Source: Ixodes scapularis (taxonomy: Eukaryota > Arthropoda > Arachnida > Ixodida > Ixodidae). Taken from it: DNA of 64,000 bases. The notes beneath the pieces were generated by a model. That model had not been told where the DNA came from, ran no database searches, and was given only the letters and a program-made list of their open reading frames with translations. The position numbers and the translations under genes were made by a program. Positions 30,717 through 41,226 of the stretch are shown one piece after another (positions within the stretch are counted from its first letter, which is position 1; each line of letters opens with the position of its first letter). The DNA is taken from the NCBI RefSeq assembly GCF_016920785.2, contig NW_024609884.1, positions 83,822,722 to 83,886,721 on the forward strand, written 5' to 3'.

Positions 30717-31290
30717 CAGTGTTGGCGGTAACACTTACTAGTAACGGCATTACCGGTAACGCGTTACTTTATATTGGGAACGTACGAACATACTCGTTGC
30801 ATTTTTAAAACAGCAACGTGTAACGTACTTACGTTACTTATTTCGACTAAAGGGTAACGTAGTTGTGTTACTCGTTACATATTATTCCCAAGACTTAAAA
30901 AAATTACACTGCAATTTGTTTTCGTGTTTCTGGGCTCCAAATCGTTAGAATTTTTTTTTTGCCTCTTTAAGTTTTTTTCTTGTGGGTATTTAGGAGGAAC
31001 ACTAAAAAAGATAAGGCAATTAAGTTCAATTTTTGGATAGACATAATGTTTCTTAAAATCTGGCGCTTAAGCATACCTGTAACATCAAAACGGTAAAACG
31101 TGTTAATTCGTAATTAAAAAAGTAACGCAAAAGTAACGTGCGTTACTTTTTATCGGTAGCGGTCAGGGTAACGCGTTCCTTTTATTTTGAGGTAACGTAG
31201 GTTGGTAACGTGTTCCATAATTTTGCAAGTAACGAGTAGCGTATTTCGTTACCTTATTTCGATAACGCCTACAACAAAAACAATGCCTTT
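30717..31290. mobile_element. Non-autonomous hAT-like element with GTAACG phrases
   Basis: Starts CAGTGTTGGCGGTAACACTT. Both ends are full of GTAACG / CGTTAC phrases (30725-30880 and 31090-31270), a layout known from hAT elements with subterminal repeats. The right terminus is decayed and no 8-bp duplication was found. Confidence 0.55.
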
Positions 31291-31942
31291 CTTTTTTTTT
31301 TTGTTGTTGTTGTTTTCTCCAGACTCTGGGTTTTGTTTTGAAATATGTTCAACCATCCCCAGCTTGTTTGAGCCCTAACTTTTGGTTAATGGAAGCAGTA
31401 TTCTGTCCCATCCAGCCCCTTTACAATTGCTATCGTATTGATCAGATAAGTCAATCGCCAAGCGTCGCTACCTTTCTAGCAGACGTTCTTGCCAATCTGT
31501 GTCTCTAAAAAGAAAGCCTGCTAAACGCTTATGCCGAGCAATCTTTTTTTTAATTCGCGAAAAATTAACAAGTTAAGCCTCAAATTTTTTTTCTCACTTC
31601 GTGATGTTTTGCACAAAAGCATATAGAAATTACTGCACCGCTGAACAGAAGCTTATACACGTTTCCTGTTTTTTGTCATTCTCAGTCACGTGGGTTCCGT
31701 ATCTGGTGTGAAGGGCGAAAAAAATAATAAAACATTTCAACCTGGAATGTGCGAGAAATATAGGTGAGCCAAAACAAGAATGTGACAATCACGCATTTTT
31801 CGTAAACACTTTCCAGTGGCGTGGAGAGATGAAGACAATATTTTAACGCATACCAGAATCGACGACATTCAAGATGGCTGCGCCCTTGTGAAAAAAGTGT
31901 ATATCAGAGAATAAAAGCCACCCAACTTGGCCTCCTCCGATA
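31291..31942. other. No recognisable gene
   Basis: AT-rich; a T10 run followed by GTTGTTGTTG at 31290-31315. Confidence 0.35.
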
Positions 31943-31950
31943 GATGAGCT

Positions 31951-32730
31951 TAGAGTTCATGTGTAGGCTCCCTACGGGAGCCAGAGTTGCGCGTCTGTTT
32001 TCCACGTGCCGCCGCGCCGCTATTCGCCGAGATCCGATCACGTAAGGATCCGGATCAAATGCCGTGCAGGAAAGTAGACGTTGTACGCGCCCCGACAGTA
32101 CGTTCCCCTGCTTTTGAGCGCGCCGTTCGCCTCGAACGCGAGGCGCCGCTATTCGCCTAATTCAGTCGCGTGAAGAGCAGGATCAACATGCCGTGTAGGA
32201 AAGGCGGCGCTACGGGGATGAACGCGCAACTCTGGCTCCCGTACTGCTCATTCACACTGGAAGCGGATACAAGTTCGCCAAGCGGTTGAGAACGCCGGTT
32301 GTATAAAGATCCAGTAGAATTGCACGCGCACTCGATGACATCAAGTCCACGTGCAATTGTACTGGATCTTTATACAACCGCGTTCGCAACCGCTTTGCGA
32401 ACGCGGATCCGCTTCCAGTGTGAAGGAGCGGGTAGGGAGCCTATTAGCGGCGAGATGTTTCGGTGGCGCCCTCGTTTGGTTACTTTTCGTGACGTCATTA
32501 CCTGGTGAACAACAAGTTCGATGGTGTTTGTAAGGAGCATGGTGGAAGCCTGAAATTATAGTGCTCTCAAAGCAACACTGCCAAAGCCGTCAAAATTGAA
32601 GTTCTAACATTCCTCTTATTTCCGTCGATGAGACATCCTTTGCTGACGTCATAGTCAGCAGTCGGCCAATTGTAGTGGGCCGACCACAGCGACGCTTTCG
32701 ATCGCTCACGTCGCCAATACAGGAACTCTA
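31951..32730. mobile_element. hAT element copy 2 with perfect 8-bp TSD
   Basis: A 780-bp unit flanked by perfect GATGAGCT (31943-31950 and 32731-32738). The ends are TAGAGTTCATGTGTAGGCTC and the complement of TAGAGTTCCTGTATTGGCG. The left 290 bp closely follow the MITE at 4316-4621, including CCGACAGTACGTTCCCCTGC. It is interrupted by a nested MITE (32244-32431), after which it continues about 300 bp further than copy 1. The 8-bp duplication assigns it to hAT. No transposase is present. Confidence 0.88.
32244..32431. mobile_element. Nested 188-bp hairpin MITE with GTA duplication
   Basis: Sits inside the CTCCCGTA/GGGAGCC palindrome of the hAT element, duplicating GTA (32241-32243, 32432-32434). 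The ends CTGCTCATTCACACTGGAAG and the complement of CCGCTCCTTCACACTGGAAG continue almost to the centre (GTTGTATAAAGATCCAGTA pairs with its complement). A 3-bp duplication fits PIF/Harbinger-type MITEs, although GTA is not the usual TWA. Confidence 0.85.
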
Positions 32731-32738
32731 GATGAGCT

Positions 32739-32920
32739 GTCTGGGCTAGCGGAGAAAACTGGGCAGCACTCGCACCGCGTGAAACGGGCGAAAGCACGCG
32801 GTGAACGAGCAAAGTGCACAGGGGTGTAGCCGGGACATCAGTGCTACGAGCCATACCACAGTTTCTCGGCCACACGGATTGGTGCCGTCATCAAGGTATC
32901 AAATTTTAAGCTTCTTCAAG
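32739..32920. other. Unassigned; 5' flank of the 32921 ORF
   Basis: Moderately GC-rich without a TATA box. No repeat recognised. Confidence 0.3.
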
Positions 32921-33223
32921 ATGGCCGCCGTGGGACCGCAGCACAGCCGATGCTACAAGCGCGAGCTCCGGGCTTTGAGTGACCTAAGAGTGACCATGCC
33001 AAGCACGTGCTGTCGTGCAGTGCAAGCACTGCACGAAGGCCCTTTTAGGCCTTACGTAGAGCCACTAAATGAGCTGCGCTTAGAGTATCGGCACTCCGTT
33101 CCCCGACATAGTTGTGGGCGCCGCCATTTTGGCTCGTATGCAGAGCAGACGCAAATGCCGATCGTCATGATTCAAAAGTGCGACTTCCTTAGCATTAGAT
33201 TCGGTGTTAGGAAGGTCACGTAA
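32921..33223 (+). CDS. Orphan 100-aa ORF starting in AAGATGGCCGCC context
   Basis: ATG in a strong context (CAAGATGGCCGCC, a motif common around arthropod and vertebrate start sites) opens a frame MAAVGPQHSRCYKRELRALS and ends at 33223. I do not recognise it. A perfect palindrome CGTGCAGTGC-AA-GCACTGCACG (33013-33034) lies in the frame. It could be a first exon or chance. Confidence 0.2.
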   Translation: MAAVGPQHSRCYKRELRALSDLRVTMPSTCCRAVQALHEGPFRPYVEPLNELRLEYRHSVPRHSCGRRHFGSYAEQTQMPIVMIQKCDFLSIRFGVRKVT

Positions 33224-34200
33224 TATTGCTTTGCTCTGTCGCGAACTGTTTAAACATTTCTGGAGGGCGGAAAAGCGTTTCCTGTGGTTTCAGATAAAGC
33301 TTCAGATAACTGGCAACCATGATTTTAAGACACAATATGGCCAAGTGTCGCTACTCTGAAGCGTAGCTTATCTAGTGGCACTAGCCTTACGCTCTTCACC
33401 CTCTTCATCATCATCATCATTCCACATGCATTCAGTCAACAAGCCCTCATAGCCCTCATCACATGCAATATCAAGCCACACCCTCGCCCACAAGCTCCAT
33501 TTCAACATCCGCATGAATCTTGTATATTAGGTGGGCGTGGTTTCATTGCTGCGAGAATGTCGCTGAAACTGCATCTTCTGTTTTTACAGGCACTGCTACT
33601 TGATCCGTACCCGATCTCGCCCCATGGAAGTGCCCCATCATCACCCATCTTCGCAGACCTGGCCAATTGTCATCTGATCGCGACAACTCTCTTTCACACC
33701 GGCACGAGGGTACCATGACGTCGTCTGACAGCTAAAAGTACTTCGCTCTGTATAGGCTGGAAGACTGGGAGACTGGAAGAAGGAGTGACCTACCAGACCA
33801 TCTCACAGTAAGCTGTATCGTTCCAACCAATTTTTTATATATTCTAGCTAATATTTGCAATAGACGACTTAGCGGCAGGATATAAAAGATCATAGCGATC
33901 ATTCTGACACCACGTTTGAGGCAGTGACCCCAATATTTTTCTAGAAATAGGCGTTTGAAATCGTTGTTTACATTGCGGTTATCCCAGCCGAGGTGGCAGG
34001 TTTCGAACGCCAATTTTAGAAATAATCTGAGCAGTTAAGTAAAGAAAAGTCTAAGGGCAGGAATCGCTACGTTATTAAGATCAAACTGATACCAGGATAG
34101 GAAATGTAGGTTGTGTATTTGCCGAGAAATTGTCATTTTCAATTTGGTGCTTGACACTGCACTGGGGCGCACCAGTGATTCTGTTCTTCTTGAAGCTAAC
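33224..34200. other. Mostly unassigned; contains a shared 60-bp segment
   Basis: 33530-33589 matches 46434-46492 (GTGGGCG..., CATTGCTGCGAGAATGTCGC, TGAAACTGCATCTT, ending TTACAG). A CATCATCATCAT run lies near 33408. No gene was identified; the last part may be the 5' UTR of the LINE that follows. Confidence 0.4.
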
Positions 34201-34225
34201 TTGAGATTTGACTTAGACTTTTTAG

Positions 34226-35301
34226 TTGTCCGTTCTTCTAAATTTTGTTGAAAATATTCAGACGGAAGTTAGTATAAGTAGTCCAGCACATGCCACCGAT
34301 GAACAGAATGAAGGGGAGAGAAAGGGGGATGCTCATCCATCGTTAGATGAAATCCACCAACGTGTAATTCACCTGGCTACAGATGACAAATCAAAAATAA
34401 ATAAAGACACAGGAAGACAACTCCTGCAATACTTCGCGCAGATGATGACTATGGTGGGACCTCAGACAACCGAGATAGAGGTATCAAAAGCAAAACTAGA
34501 AGAAAGAGAAAAAGTGTACACCTACGCAGATGCATTGATGGATCGTGTGGCAGAGCCTGTAGTGACTAGAACGGACCCTCTCCCGGCTGCACAGCTCGCG
34601 GCATGGCAGCCTGCAGCGATGGGACCGGCGGTCATTGGACGCCCCAAACATGCCATGTTGATTTATTTAAGAACTCCATCTGCGAATGCCTCTAATGATA
34701 TCAAAGTAATACTAAAGAAATACTTCAACCCACACACCTTGGGTCTGACTGAAGTGACCCTGGGAGAGATCAGAGAGGGAATCGCAGTGCAATCAAACAC
34801 AGCTAATGACTTAGAAATTATGTGCAAAGCAATCGAAGAACACCCAAGCACTAAAGACATTTTTGTATTGCGTAAACCAAACAAACGTAACCCGTAGTTC
34901 AGGGTGTCTGGAGTGGATCCGGAATTCTGCCTGCGGAGTTGCTGACAACACTAAGCAAACAAAACGAGGGATTGGATATCCAGCCGCAGGATTTCAATCA
35001 CCGAAGAATGTATAAAGATAAATTGGGAAATGTGACGCATATATTTGAAGTCACAGCTGCAGTCTACCCCAGAATTAAGGAAAAGACCGGACTTGGTCTG
35101 GGGTGGACGATGTGCGCTGTGAGTGAAAATTTGTATGTGCCAAGATGTGACAAGTGTTGCATGTACGGCCACACTAGGGCGAAGTGTTCCTCAGGGGTGG
35201 TGTTCTCTACCATCTGTGCCGGGGCCCCTGCGGCAACTGAATGCCAGATAGTAAGATACGAAGAGGGAAAGTGCCGGGCCTGTGTCATCCCGACGTGTTA
35301 A
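34226..35301 (+). pseudogene. LINE ORF1 (gag-like, CCHC zinc knuckle), frameshifted
   Basis: The first frame (34226-34897) carries a polar N-terminus, then RTPSANASNDIKVILKKYF. A shift near 34895 leads to the second frame (to 35301), with VSENLYVPRCDKCCMYGHTR. The zinc knuckle is C-x2-C-x4-H-x4-C (CDKCCMYGHTRAKC). ORF1 proteins bind the element RNA and form the particle with ORF2. No ATG begins the first frame at 34226 (it opens TTG), so the start is unresolved. Confidence 0.75.
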
Positions 35302-35429
35302 CGCTAACCGTCCCTTTGGAGCGAGTGAATCTGGAACCCTTTCGGTTCCTCATCAACCGCACCCGAGCGCAAACAAATTACCCTCAATAAATAAGTGAAT
35401 TTGGAATCGGTTTTCAATCTCTGAACAGC

Positions 35430-36330
35430 ATAGATATGGAAAGTAACCTAGAAATAATCCAATTAAATTGAGGAAAATCAAAAGTAGCAACTAATAACTT
35501 AGTTTTAACATATAATAAACGAATGCCAATTTTATTTTAATACAAGAACCGTATTTACTAAATAATAAAGTAATAGGTATTCCAATATCAGATGCTGTTT
35601 ACTGTTTTGTAGCCGGTTTTAAATGTGCTATCATCGTTAAAGACAAGATTTGTTCTGTTTTTCCAACAAAGCTTGAAGCAGATTTAATAGTTTTACAGTG
35701 CGCATACCATATAACTTCAATAAACATTGTGTGTGTGCATGTGTCCCCAACATCTTCGTTATTAAGTTACCTGATAAGATAATATGTATTAATGGATTCT
35801 TTACAAAATAAGCAAGTAATTATAGAGGGAGACTTCAACGCAAAAGAAAAAAAATACATGTTGGGGTGGGGAAATAACAGACGACCGTAAGGAACAATTA
35901 ACGAATTTCATAGAAACACAATCTTATTATCTTAAATGACCCTCAATCAATACCAACATCTTCCACTGCTAATGGGCAAAGTTGGATCGACTTATCTTTT
36001 ATATCACCTACCTTACAACAATCAATTGACCACTGAACGTACTAGATAAGGAATCACTTAGTGACCACCAATTAATAGCGTTAGGCTGTCGTAAGCAAGC
36101 ATTTTCTAGTAGGAAAAAAAACTAACCTTAAGGGAATATTCAAAGTTATTTACCCTAATGCAGCAGGATCCATGGTTCCGTTCTCGGACACCAATCAATT
36201 ATTCCCCAAATTAAATAGATTACATTCTGAATGTATTCTATTTAAGATTTCAAAACTGGGTTAAAAATGTGAACGTAATGTCAAAGATAATAAACAAACA
36301 GTTCCATGGTGGACTCCTGAATTACAAATA
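35430..36330 (+). pseudogene. LINE endonuclease domain, decayed
   Basis: Across several stops one reads IQLN.GKSKVATNN, a QEPYLLNNKVIGIP stretch, VIIEGDFNAK (the conserved GDFNA motif) and SWIDLSFISPT, all typical of the AP-like endonuclease of I/R1-type LINEs. At least eight stops or shifts make it non-functional. Confidence 0.7.
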
Positions 36331-36808
36331 ATGCGATCAGAAACAAACGCATTACGTAGAAGGTACCAAAGATCTCATACCTTCAACATGCGTCCATTTT
36401 ACAAACGAACATATTACGACTATAAAACTCAATGTAAAGAGGCCATCATACAAGCAAAAATTACCTCATGGCAAAAATATTGCTATGAAGAAACAAAAGA
36501 ATCACTTTTTAGTATACCTCACAAACTAGCATTTAATAAATTAAAAAACACCATCCATAATTCCCCCAATCCAGCAAATAGACAACACCCTAACAACTTC
36601 ATTTGGCGATTCTATTCAATATATCCTTGACACACAATTCCCCATAGAAAATGTAACTACTGATTCTTCATATATTGTTGCACTTCGAGAATTCATACCT
36701 TCTCCTCCCTTATCTGAACTAGACAGTGCATTTACACACGAAGAAATATTAAATGTCATTAAAAAACTGAGAATTAAAACAGCACCTGGCTTAGATACCT
36801 TAATGTAA
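36331..36808 (+). pseudogene. RT-upstream linker of the I-group LINE
   Basis: PWWTPELQIMRSETNALRRR and KITSWQKYCYEETKES are the usual WW...SW...C blocks preceding RT in this group. A shift near 36595 and a stop near 36808 separate it from the RT frame. Confidence 0.7.
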
Positions 36809-38499
36809 TGACCGTACGAAACTTCTGGCATAATCATCCTGACTTTTTTCTTGACTTATTTAACTCCTGTTTACGAGCGGGTTACTTCCCAGGAGTACGG
36901 AAAAAAGGGAAAATAATATTAATTAATAACTTAGATCGTGACAACACCTTACCTAACTCATATAGCCCTATATGCCTTAATTCTATCTTAAGTAACGTAT
37001 TAGAAAAACTAATATACAATAGAGTTTACTTTTTCTTGAATTTCAAAAATCTTCTCCAAACACTGCAGTTTGGATTTACACACCGTATATCTTCAACCTT
37101 AGCTTTATATAACTTAACTTCGCATTTAAAACAAATAAAAGCTAGATCAAAAAAAGCAATATTAATATCACTAGATTTTACAGGAGCGTTTAACACGTTA
37201 AGATACCCCGTAGTTCTTGCACTTCTAAAACAAAAGGAATGCCCTGTCAACCTTTATAACATCGTGCATTCATTCTTTCTAGATCGAGCTATTACATACG
37301 TAACACCAAAGAAACAGGAAATAAATAAATCCATTAATTTAGGATGTCCCAAAGGCTCTCCCCTTAGTCCATTGATGTGGAACATTTTGATATCTGGACT
37401 CCTATATCTTAATTTTCCCCGTTACACTTTCATACAAGCTTTTGCAGACGATGTAGTAGTAGTGGTAGAAGGAAGTTCCCGTAGAGAACTTGAAGAAAGA
37501 TCGTCCATAACTTTAGATCAAAGAAGTGAATGGGCCAACGACAAAAACCTAACCTTTAACCATGCTAAATGTCAATACCTCCTCATCTCCAAAGGAACAT
37601 ATTTACAGAAAAGACCACCAATAATAAATTTCCAAAATCATAGACTACCAATAGCTCCTCAGGTAAAAATCTTAGGAGTTGTATGTGAATTCCACTTAAC
37701 ATTCATGCCACATCTCCAATATATAAAAAGGAAAGTACAAACACATATTCACAATTTGTCCCGAATTTTCTCAACTACCTGGGGCATTACATCTAAACAG
37801 CTCCGTGATATTTGTTTGAGAGGTATCGAACGATACATAACATATGGGGCATCGGCTTGGTGGACCCCGAAAAAAAAAAAATTCCCACATGCTAAGACAA
37901 CTATACGAGCAATACAAAGAATTCAGTTACTCAAAATAACTAAAGCATTGTGCACAGTATCAAACGTCAGTATACCCATACTATGTAATATTCTTCCTCT
38001 TAATATAAAGCTGGACATTGAAACCTTCATTTTTAATTTATTTCAACTTAAACAACGAGCAGTGTTTGATAACTTGACAATATCCCCTAGTGAATTGTCT
38101 TACCCTGTAAATCTTTGGTTACAACATCCAACGCAAAGATTTAGCATAACATACAGCAAATATGACAAAAAATCTGCTTCACATATAACCGATCACGTAT
38201 CGCTCTTTACGGATGGATCGGTTCGTATAAACCAGGTGGAAGCAGCATATGTTATTATAAAACCTAATGGAGGCATACTTAAAATAGGCAAGGTTTATTT
38301 GGCAAAGCATAATACCATCTTTGATGCCGAAGCAATCGCACTTCTAAAAGGACTAAAGTACCTTGACTTCATAAGAGAACAACGCCAGGTGTTAGTAATA
38401 ACAGACACCCTATCGGTATTACAGGCAATGGCTAACCTAAACAATGAGGTCCCTTTAATATATAATATTAAAGAGCTGTTAAATCAGTTCTTTGTCTAA
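36808..38499 (+). CDS. LINE reverse transcriptase-RNase H, 563-aa open frame
   Basis: A long open frame in dead surroundings. RT motif A is SLDFTGAFNT (121-130), motif B GCPKGSPLSPLMWN (179-192) and motif C FADD (212-215), so both metal-binding sites are present. The thumb region follows. RNase H shows LFTDGS (Asp469), FDAEA (Glu508) and ITDT (Asp533), three of its catalytic acids. A shift after residue 563 moves the last RNase H part (VKSHTGVLRNDLADQ) into another frame at 38510-38570. The ATG at 36808 is not the element's true start. The protein would copy LINE RNA at a nicked target and remove the template strand. Confidence 0.85.
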   Translation: MTVRNFWHNHPDFFLDLFNSCLRAGYFPGVRKKGKIILINNLDRDNTLPNSYSPICLNSILSNVLEKLIYNRVYFFLNFKNLLQTLQFGFTHRISSTLALYNLTSHLKQIKARSKKAILISLDFTGAFNTLRYPVVLALLKQKECPVNLYNIVHSFFLDRAITYVTPKKQEINKSINLGCPKGSPLSPLMWNILISGLLYLNFPRYTFIQAFADDVVVVVEGSSRRELEERSSITLDQRSEWANDKNLTFNHAKCQYLLISKGTYLQKRPPIINFQNHRLPIAPQVKILGVVCEFHLTFMPHLQYIKRKVQTHIHNLSRIFSTTWGITSKQLRDICLRGIERYITYGASAWWTPKKKKFPHAKTTIRAIQRIQLLKITKALCTVSNVSIPILCNILPLNIKLDIETFIFNLFQLKQRAVFDNLTISPSELSYPVNLWLQHPTQRFSITYSKYDKKSASHITDHVSLFTDGSVRINQVEAAYVIIKPNGGILKIGKVYLAKHNTIFDAEAIALLKGLKYLDFIREQRQVLVITDTLSVLQAMANLNNEVPLIYNIKELLNQFFV

Positions 38500-39028
38500 C
38501 TTCTATTTCCTTCTTCCATGTAAAAAGCCATACAGGTGTCCTTCGTAATGATTTGGCAGATCAATTCCCTAATTCCGCTCGTCGGTATGGAATGTACGAA
38601 CCATTACCTAAATCGAAAGAAAATATAAGCAAAACAAGATAATTCAACTAGCATATGAGAGGTGGGATAAGGATTGGAAAGGAATATGGTCAATCTAGCA
38701 AAATATTTAAATGGGTCTCTTCAACTAAACTTATACCTTCTTGTTTTCCTCCGCCATATGCAATTACTCAACCTATTACAGCTGATGGCAGATTTCCCCT
38801 TTACTTTTTTTTTATTTAACATGCATAACCACTCAACATGCCCATGTGGACAACCATGTCTAAATATGGAGCATTACTTTACTGACTGTCCCCTTAGACA
38901 AACATATTTGCTAGAAATGGATTGTGACACTTTAACAACACACAAAAGATTAAACTTACTAAGATCTACTAATAAAATCAATACTCTTACAAACTTAATT
39001 ACACACATTTCAAATTTAATTCCATAAG
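38500..39028 (+). pseudogene. RNase H end and C-terminal CCHC-like finger of the LINE
   Basis: VKSHTGVLRNDLADQ (RNase H His/Asp block), a break, then 38674-39027 with CPCGQPCLNMEHYFTDCPL, a C-x2-C...H-x4-C type finger common at the end of I-group ORF2. It closes at 39027 before the purine-rich 3' UTR. Confidence 0.7.
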
Positions 39029-39308
39029 GAATTAATACTGGAAACTAGAAGTTATTGAAAAAGAAGGGAAAGGGAAAATAGGAGAAAAGAAAGAAAAATA
39101 CCACTCTAAAAAGGACAGGGAGAATGGGGAACGAGAAGGAAGAAAAAGAAAAAGGAAAAAGGGGAGGATGAGGGGAGAGAAGAGGGGAAAAAATGCCATG
39201 CATGATGGTAGAGCGTCAACTCTCCTATCAAAAAAAAAAAAAAAACAGAAAAAGTAATGAAAACCACAAATCAAATCCGCACACAAAAGACAAGTGTCTG
39301 AGGGCAAT

Positions 39309-39474
39309 GGGAAGACCCAATTCTGCTCAGGGGAGCTCTGGACTGGTTCCTGGCTCCGGGTTTCCATGTTAGCTCGAAAACAAACCGAAAGAATTGCTCA
39401 AACTAGGAAGACCCATTTTTGTGCTAGAGGAGTACTGGACTAGTTAGGACTCCGGGCTTCCATATTAGCTTACA
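39309..39474. repeat. Diverged 96-bp tandem duplication
   Basis: GGGAAGACCCAATTCTGCTC...GGGTTTCCATGTTAGCT recurs at 39405 as AGGAAGACCCATTTTTGTGC...GGGCTTCCATATTAGCT. Confidence 0.75.
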
Positions 39475-39769
39475 CCATCTACTCGGACATTACCATACAA
39501 TATTCGGGACACTCACACAACCAAAGGTGGAACCGGTTGATATTATACTGCTTCAAACAACTAACATAGATGCTGAATGGTAGATGGTGATTGATTATAG
39601 AAACCCCACTGAAGGGATCGAACAGACACTAAGTACGTGACTCGAAATGATGAACATGCAACCTGCATCCTGCAGTATGACGTGGATTTTTCTGTTCACG
39701 GAAAAGAACCTTCATGCACGCTATTAGTTTAGGCAAGAAGAAATAAATTAATCTGCATAGATATATAAT
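39475..39769. other. No recognisable gene
   Basis: Nothing identified. Confidence 0.3.
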
Positions 39770-40025
39770 TAGTCTTGTGCGAATACTGGATCTTGAGTTC
39801 GAAGTGAATTCGAAGCGGATCGCGATTTCGGCTGAATATTTTCGAATCGAATATCGAATAATTTTTCCACACCTTTCACTACCATTGCGCAATGCTTAAA
39901 TGAAAACCCAGCTAAACATGTTAAGGTTGTTCCACCTGTTCATTTACGAGCTAAGTTTAATCTATCTATATTTATGAACTGTGAACTAAGAAGGTCTGAT
40001 GTCTTGGGATGGCAAGTAAACGACA

Positions 40026-40590
40026 TAGCGAAACCCGTTTAGAACGAACCCACGTACAGCGAATTATTGTCAATATCGAACTCACGGAAAATTTAAATAA
40101 AAATGCATGTAAAAAGTACTTTTTATAACGAACAACACATTGGCTATATCGATTTTGTTTCCCCCAGGAAGGCTTCCAAAAACGCGCAAACAATCGTCTT
40201 CTAGCCTGTCCCTTTTCCCTCCCCCCAAAAAAAGTAGGAAAGAATGAAAATTCCAAAAGCTCTAGCCGTGAACAAAATTGAGCGAAGAGAAGCGATTCAC
40301 AAGGGGAGAAAGCTAAAACACGTGCACACACGCACAGAAAGAAAAAAAACTTTTCATTCAAAAGCGGTTACTTACGAAGAGAAGCGATTCAAAAGAAAAA
40401 ATAAGGCAAAAAAAAAAAATCCAGCGCGTTGTTACAAGGCGAAAGCGAAGAGATGAAAAAGAAAGAGAAGCTCTCGCCTTACAACGAATGCATCGTGGAA
40501 GTTCGTTGTAAATGTTTTTGCTATATCTTACTTGCTATATCGAACTGATCGTAGCGTTTCCTGCTGTTCGTTATAAACGGGTTTGACTAT
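40026..40590. mobile_element. Inverted element with GTTATAACGAA phrases
   Basis: GAAACCCGTTTAGAACGAAC on the left pairs with CGTTATAAACGGGTTTGAC on the right. GTTCGTT.TAA and TATATCGA phrases recur at both ends. No transposase is present. A small basic frame (40244-40456) is low-complexity. Confidence 0.55.
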
Positions 40591-40917
40591 TTGACATAAA
40601 ATTAATCCTATAAGGAAGGCAAACCATACACAATTGAGTAAATTTACAAATCTTGCAATATAAAATATTATTTCTTTAATCTCGAGTTAAAAGAGAATAA
40701 ATCGCGCATGATGAATGCACGCTGCAAGGGCATCTCTGCCTAACATAGTATGCTCTTGTATAAAAGTAAGTTTAATTTTGAAACTTTTGCTACAACATAG
40801 ATATACACATTCACAAAGTTTCCATTTATTTTCATATGCAGACGGCACGCGTGCACATCCCGCTTTGAATATATGCTTTTTTTTCAAGCACGCAATGGCT
40901 ACATTCATACTTTTCCA

Positions 40918-41088
40918 AGTGTTTATCGCGGCAGGTTACCCCGTTGAGTGTGCTTCCTACCGAGCACCAATGTAATGCGGAGAAGACACACCCGCGGAGC
41001 TCGCTTTCGCGGCTATTGCTTCTCCACAGTACACCGTGCTCGGTAAGAAGCGCACTCAACGGGGCTAACCCGCTGCATCAACACTTCG
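40918..41088. mobile_element. Hairpin element
   Basis: AAGTGTTTATCGCGGCAGGT...CCCCGTTGAGTGTGCTTCCT...ACCGAGCAC pairs with its complement with about eight mismatches. Arms are about 51 bp around a 70-bp centre. Confidence 0.75.
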
Positions 41089-41182
41089 AAAAACGCGAAT
41101 AGTGCAGTTCTTCTCAAAGCGAATATCGAATAGTGTATTATTCGAAATACTATTCGAAATCTCGAATATTCGCACAGCCCTA

Positions 41183-41223
<41 letters not shown>
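41183..41223. repeat. (AT)n microsatellite
   Basis: About 20 AT units directly at the right edge of the hAT-like element. Confidence 0.95.

Positions 41224-41226
<3 letters not shown>

Larger units (their letters stand above)
34226..39245 (+). mobile_element. I-group non-LTR retrotransposon, near full length
   Basis: Order: gag-like ORF1 with a CCHC knuckle, AP-endonuclease region, RT, RNase H, a C-terminal CCHC-like finger, a purine-rich 3' UTR and an A15 tail (39230-39244). RT followed by RNase H and the GCPKGSPLSPLMWN motif place it in the I-like superclade (I/Ingi/Vingi/Loa); the clade cannot be fixed by eye. ORF1 is frameshifted and the endonuclease has stops, so the copy is dead. Target duplication not found; the 5' end is uncertain. 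Confidence 0.85.
39770..41182. mobile_element. hAT-like element with CGAATATTCG phrases
   Basis: The left end is TAGTCTTGTGCGAATACTGG; the complement of the right end is TAGGGCTGTGCGAATATTCG. Both ends carry TTCGAA / CGAATATCGAATA phrases. The terminus is of the TAGGGCTGTGCG type common to arthropod hAT-like MITEs. The target duplication is obscured by an (AT)n run on the right. Two other elements are nested in it (40026-40590, 40918-41088). Confidence 0.65.

Noticed and set aside
32921..33223. Promoter-proximal gene from AAGATGGCCGCC
   Set aside because: Only the start context is attractive; with no domain, splice donor or poly(A) signal it is listed at low confidence and not as a finding.
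41183..41223. Origin-like AT run
   Set aside because: A simple (AT)n microsatellite at a transposon border.
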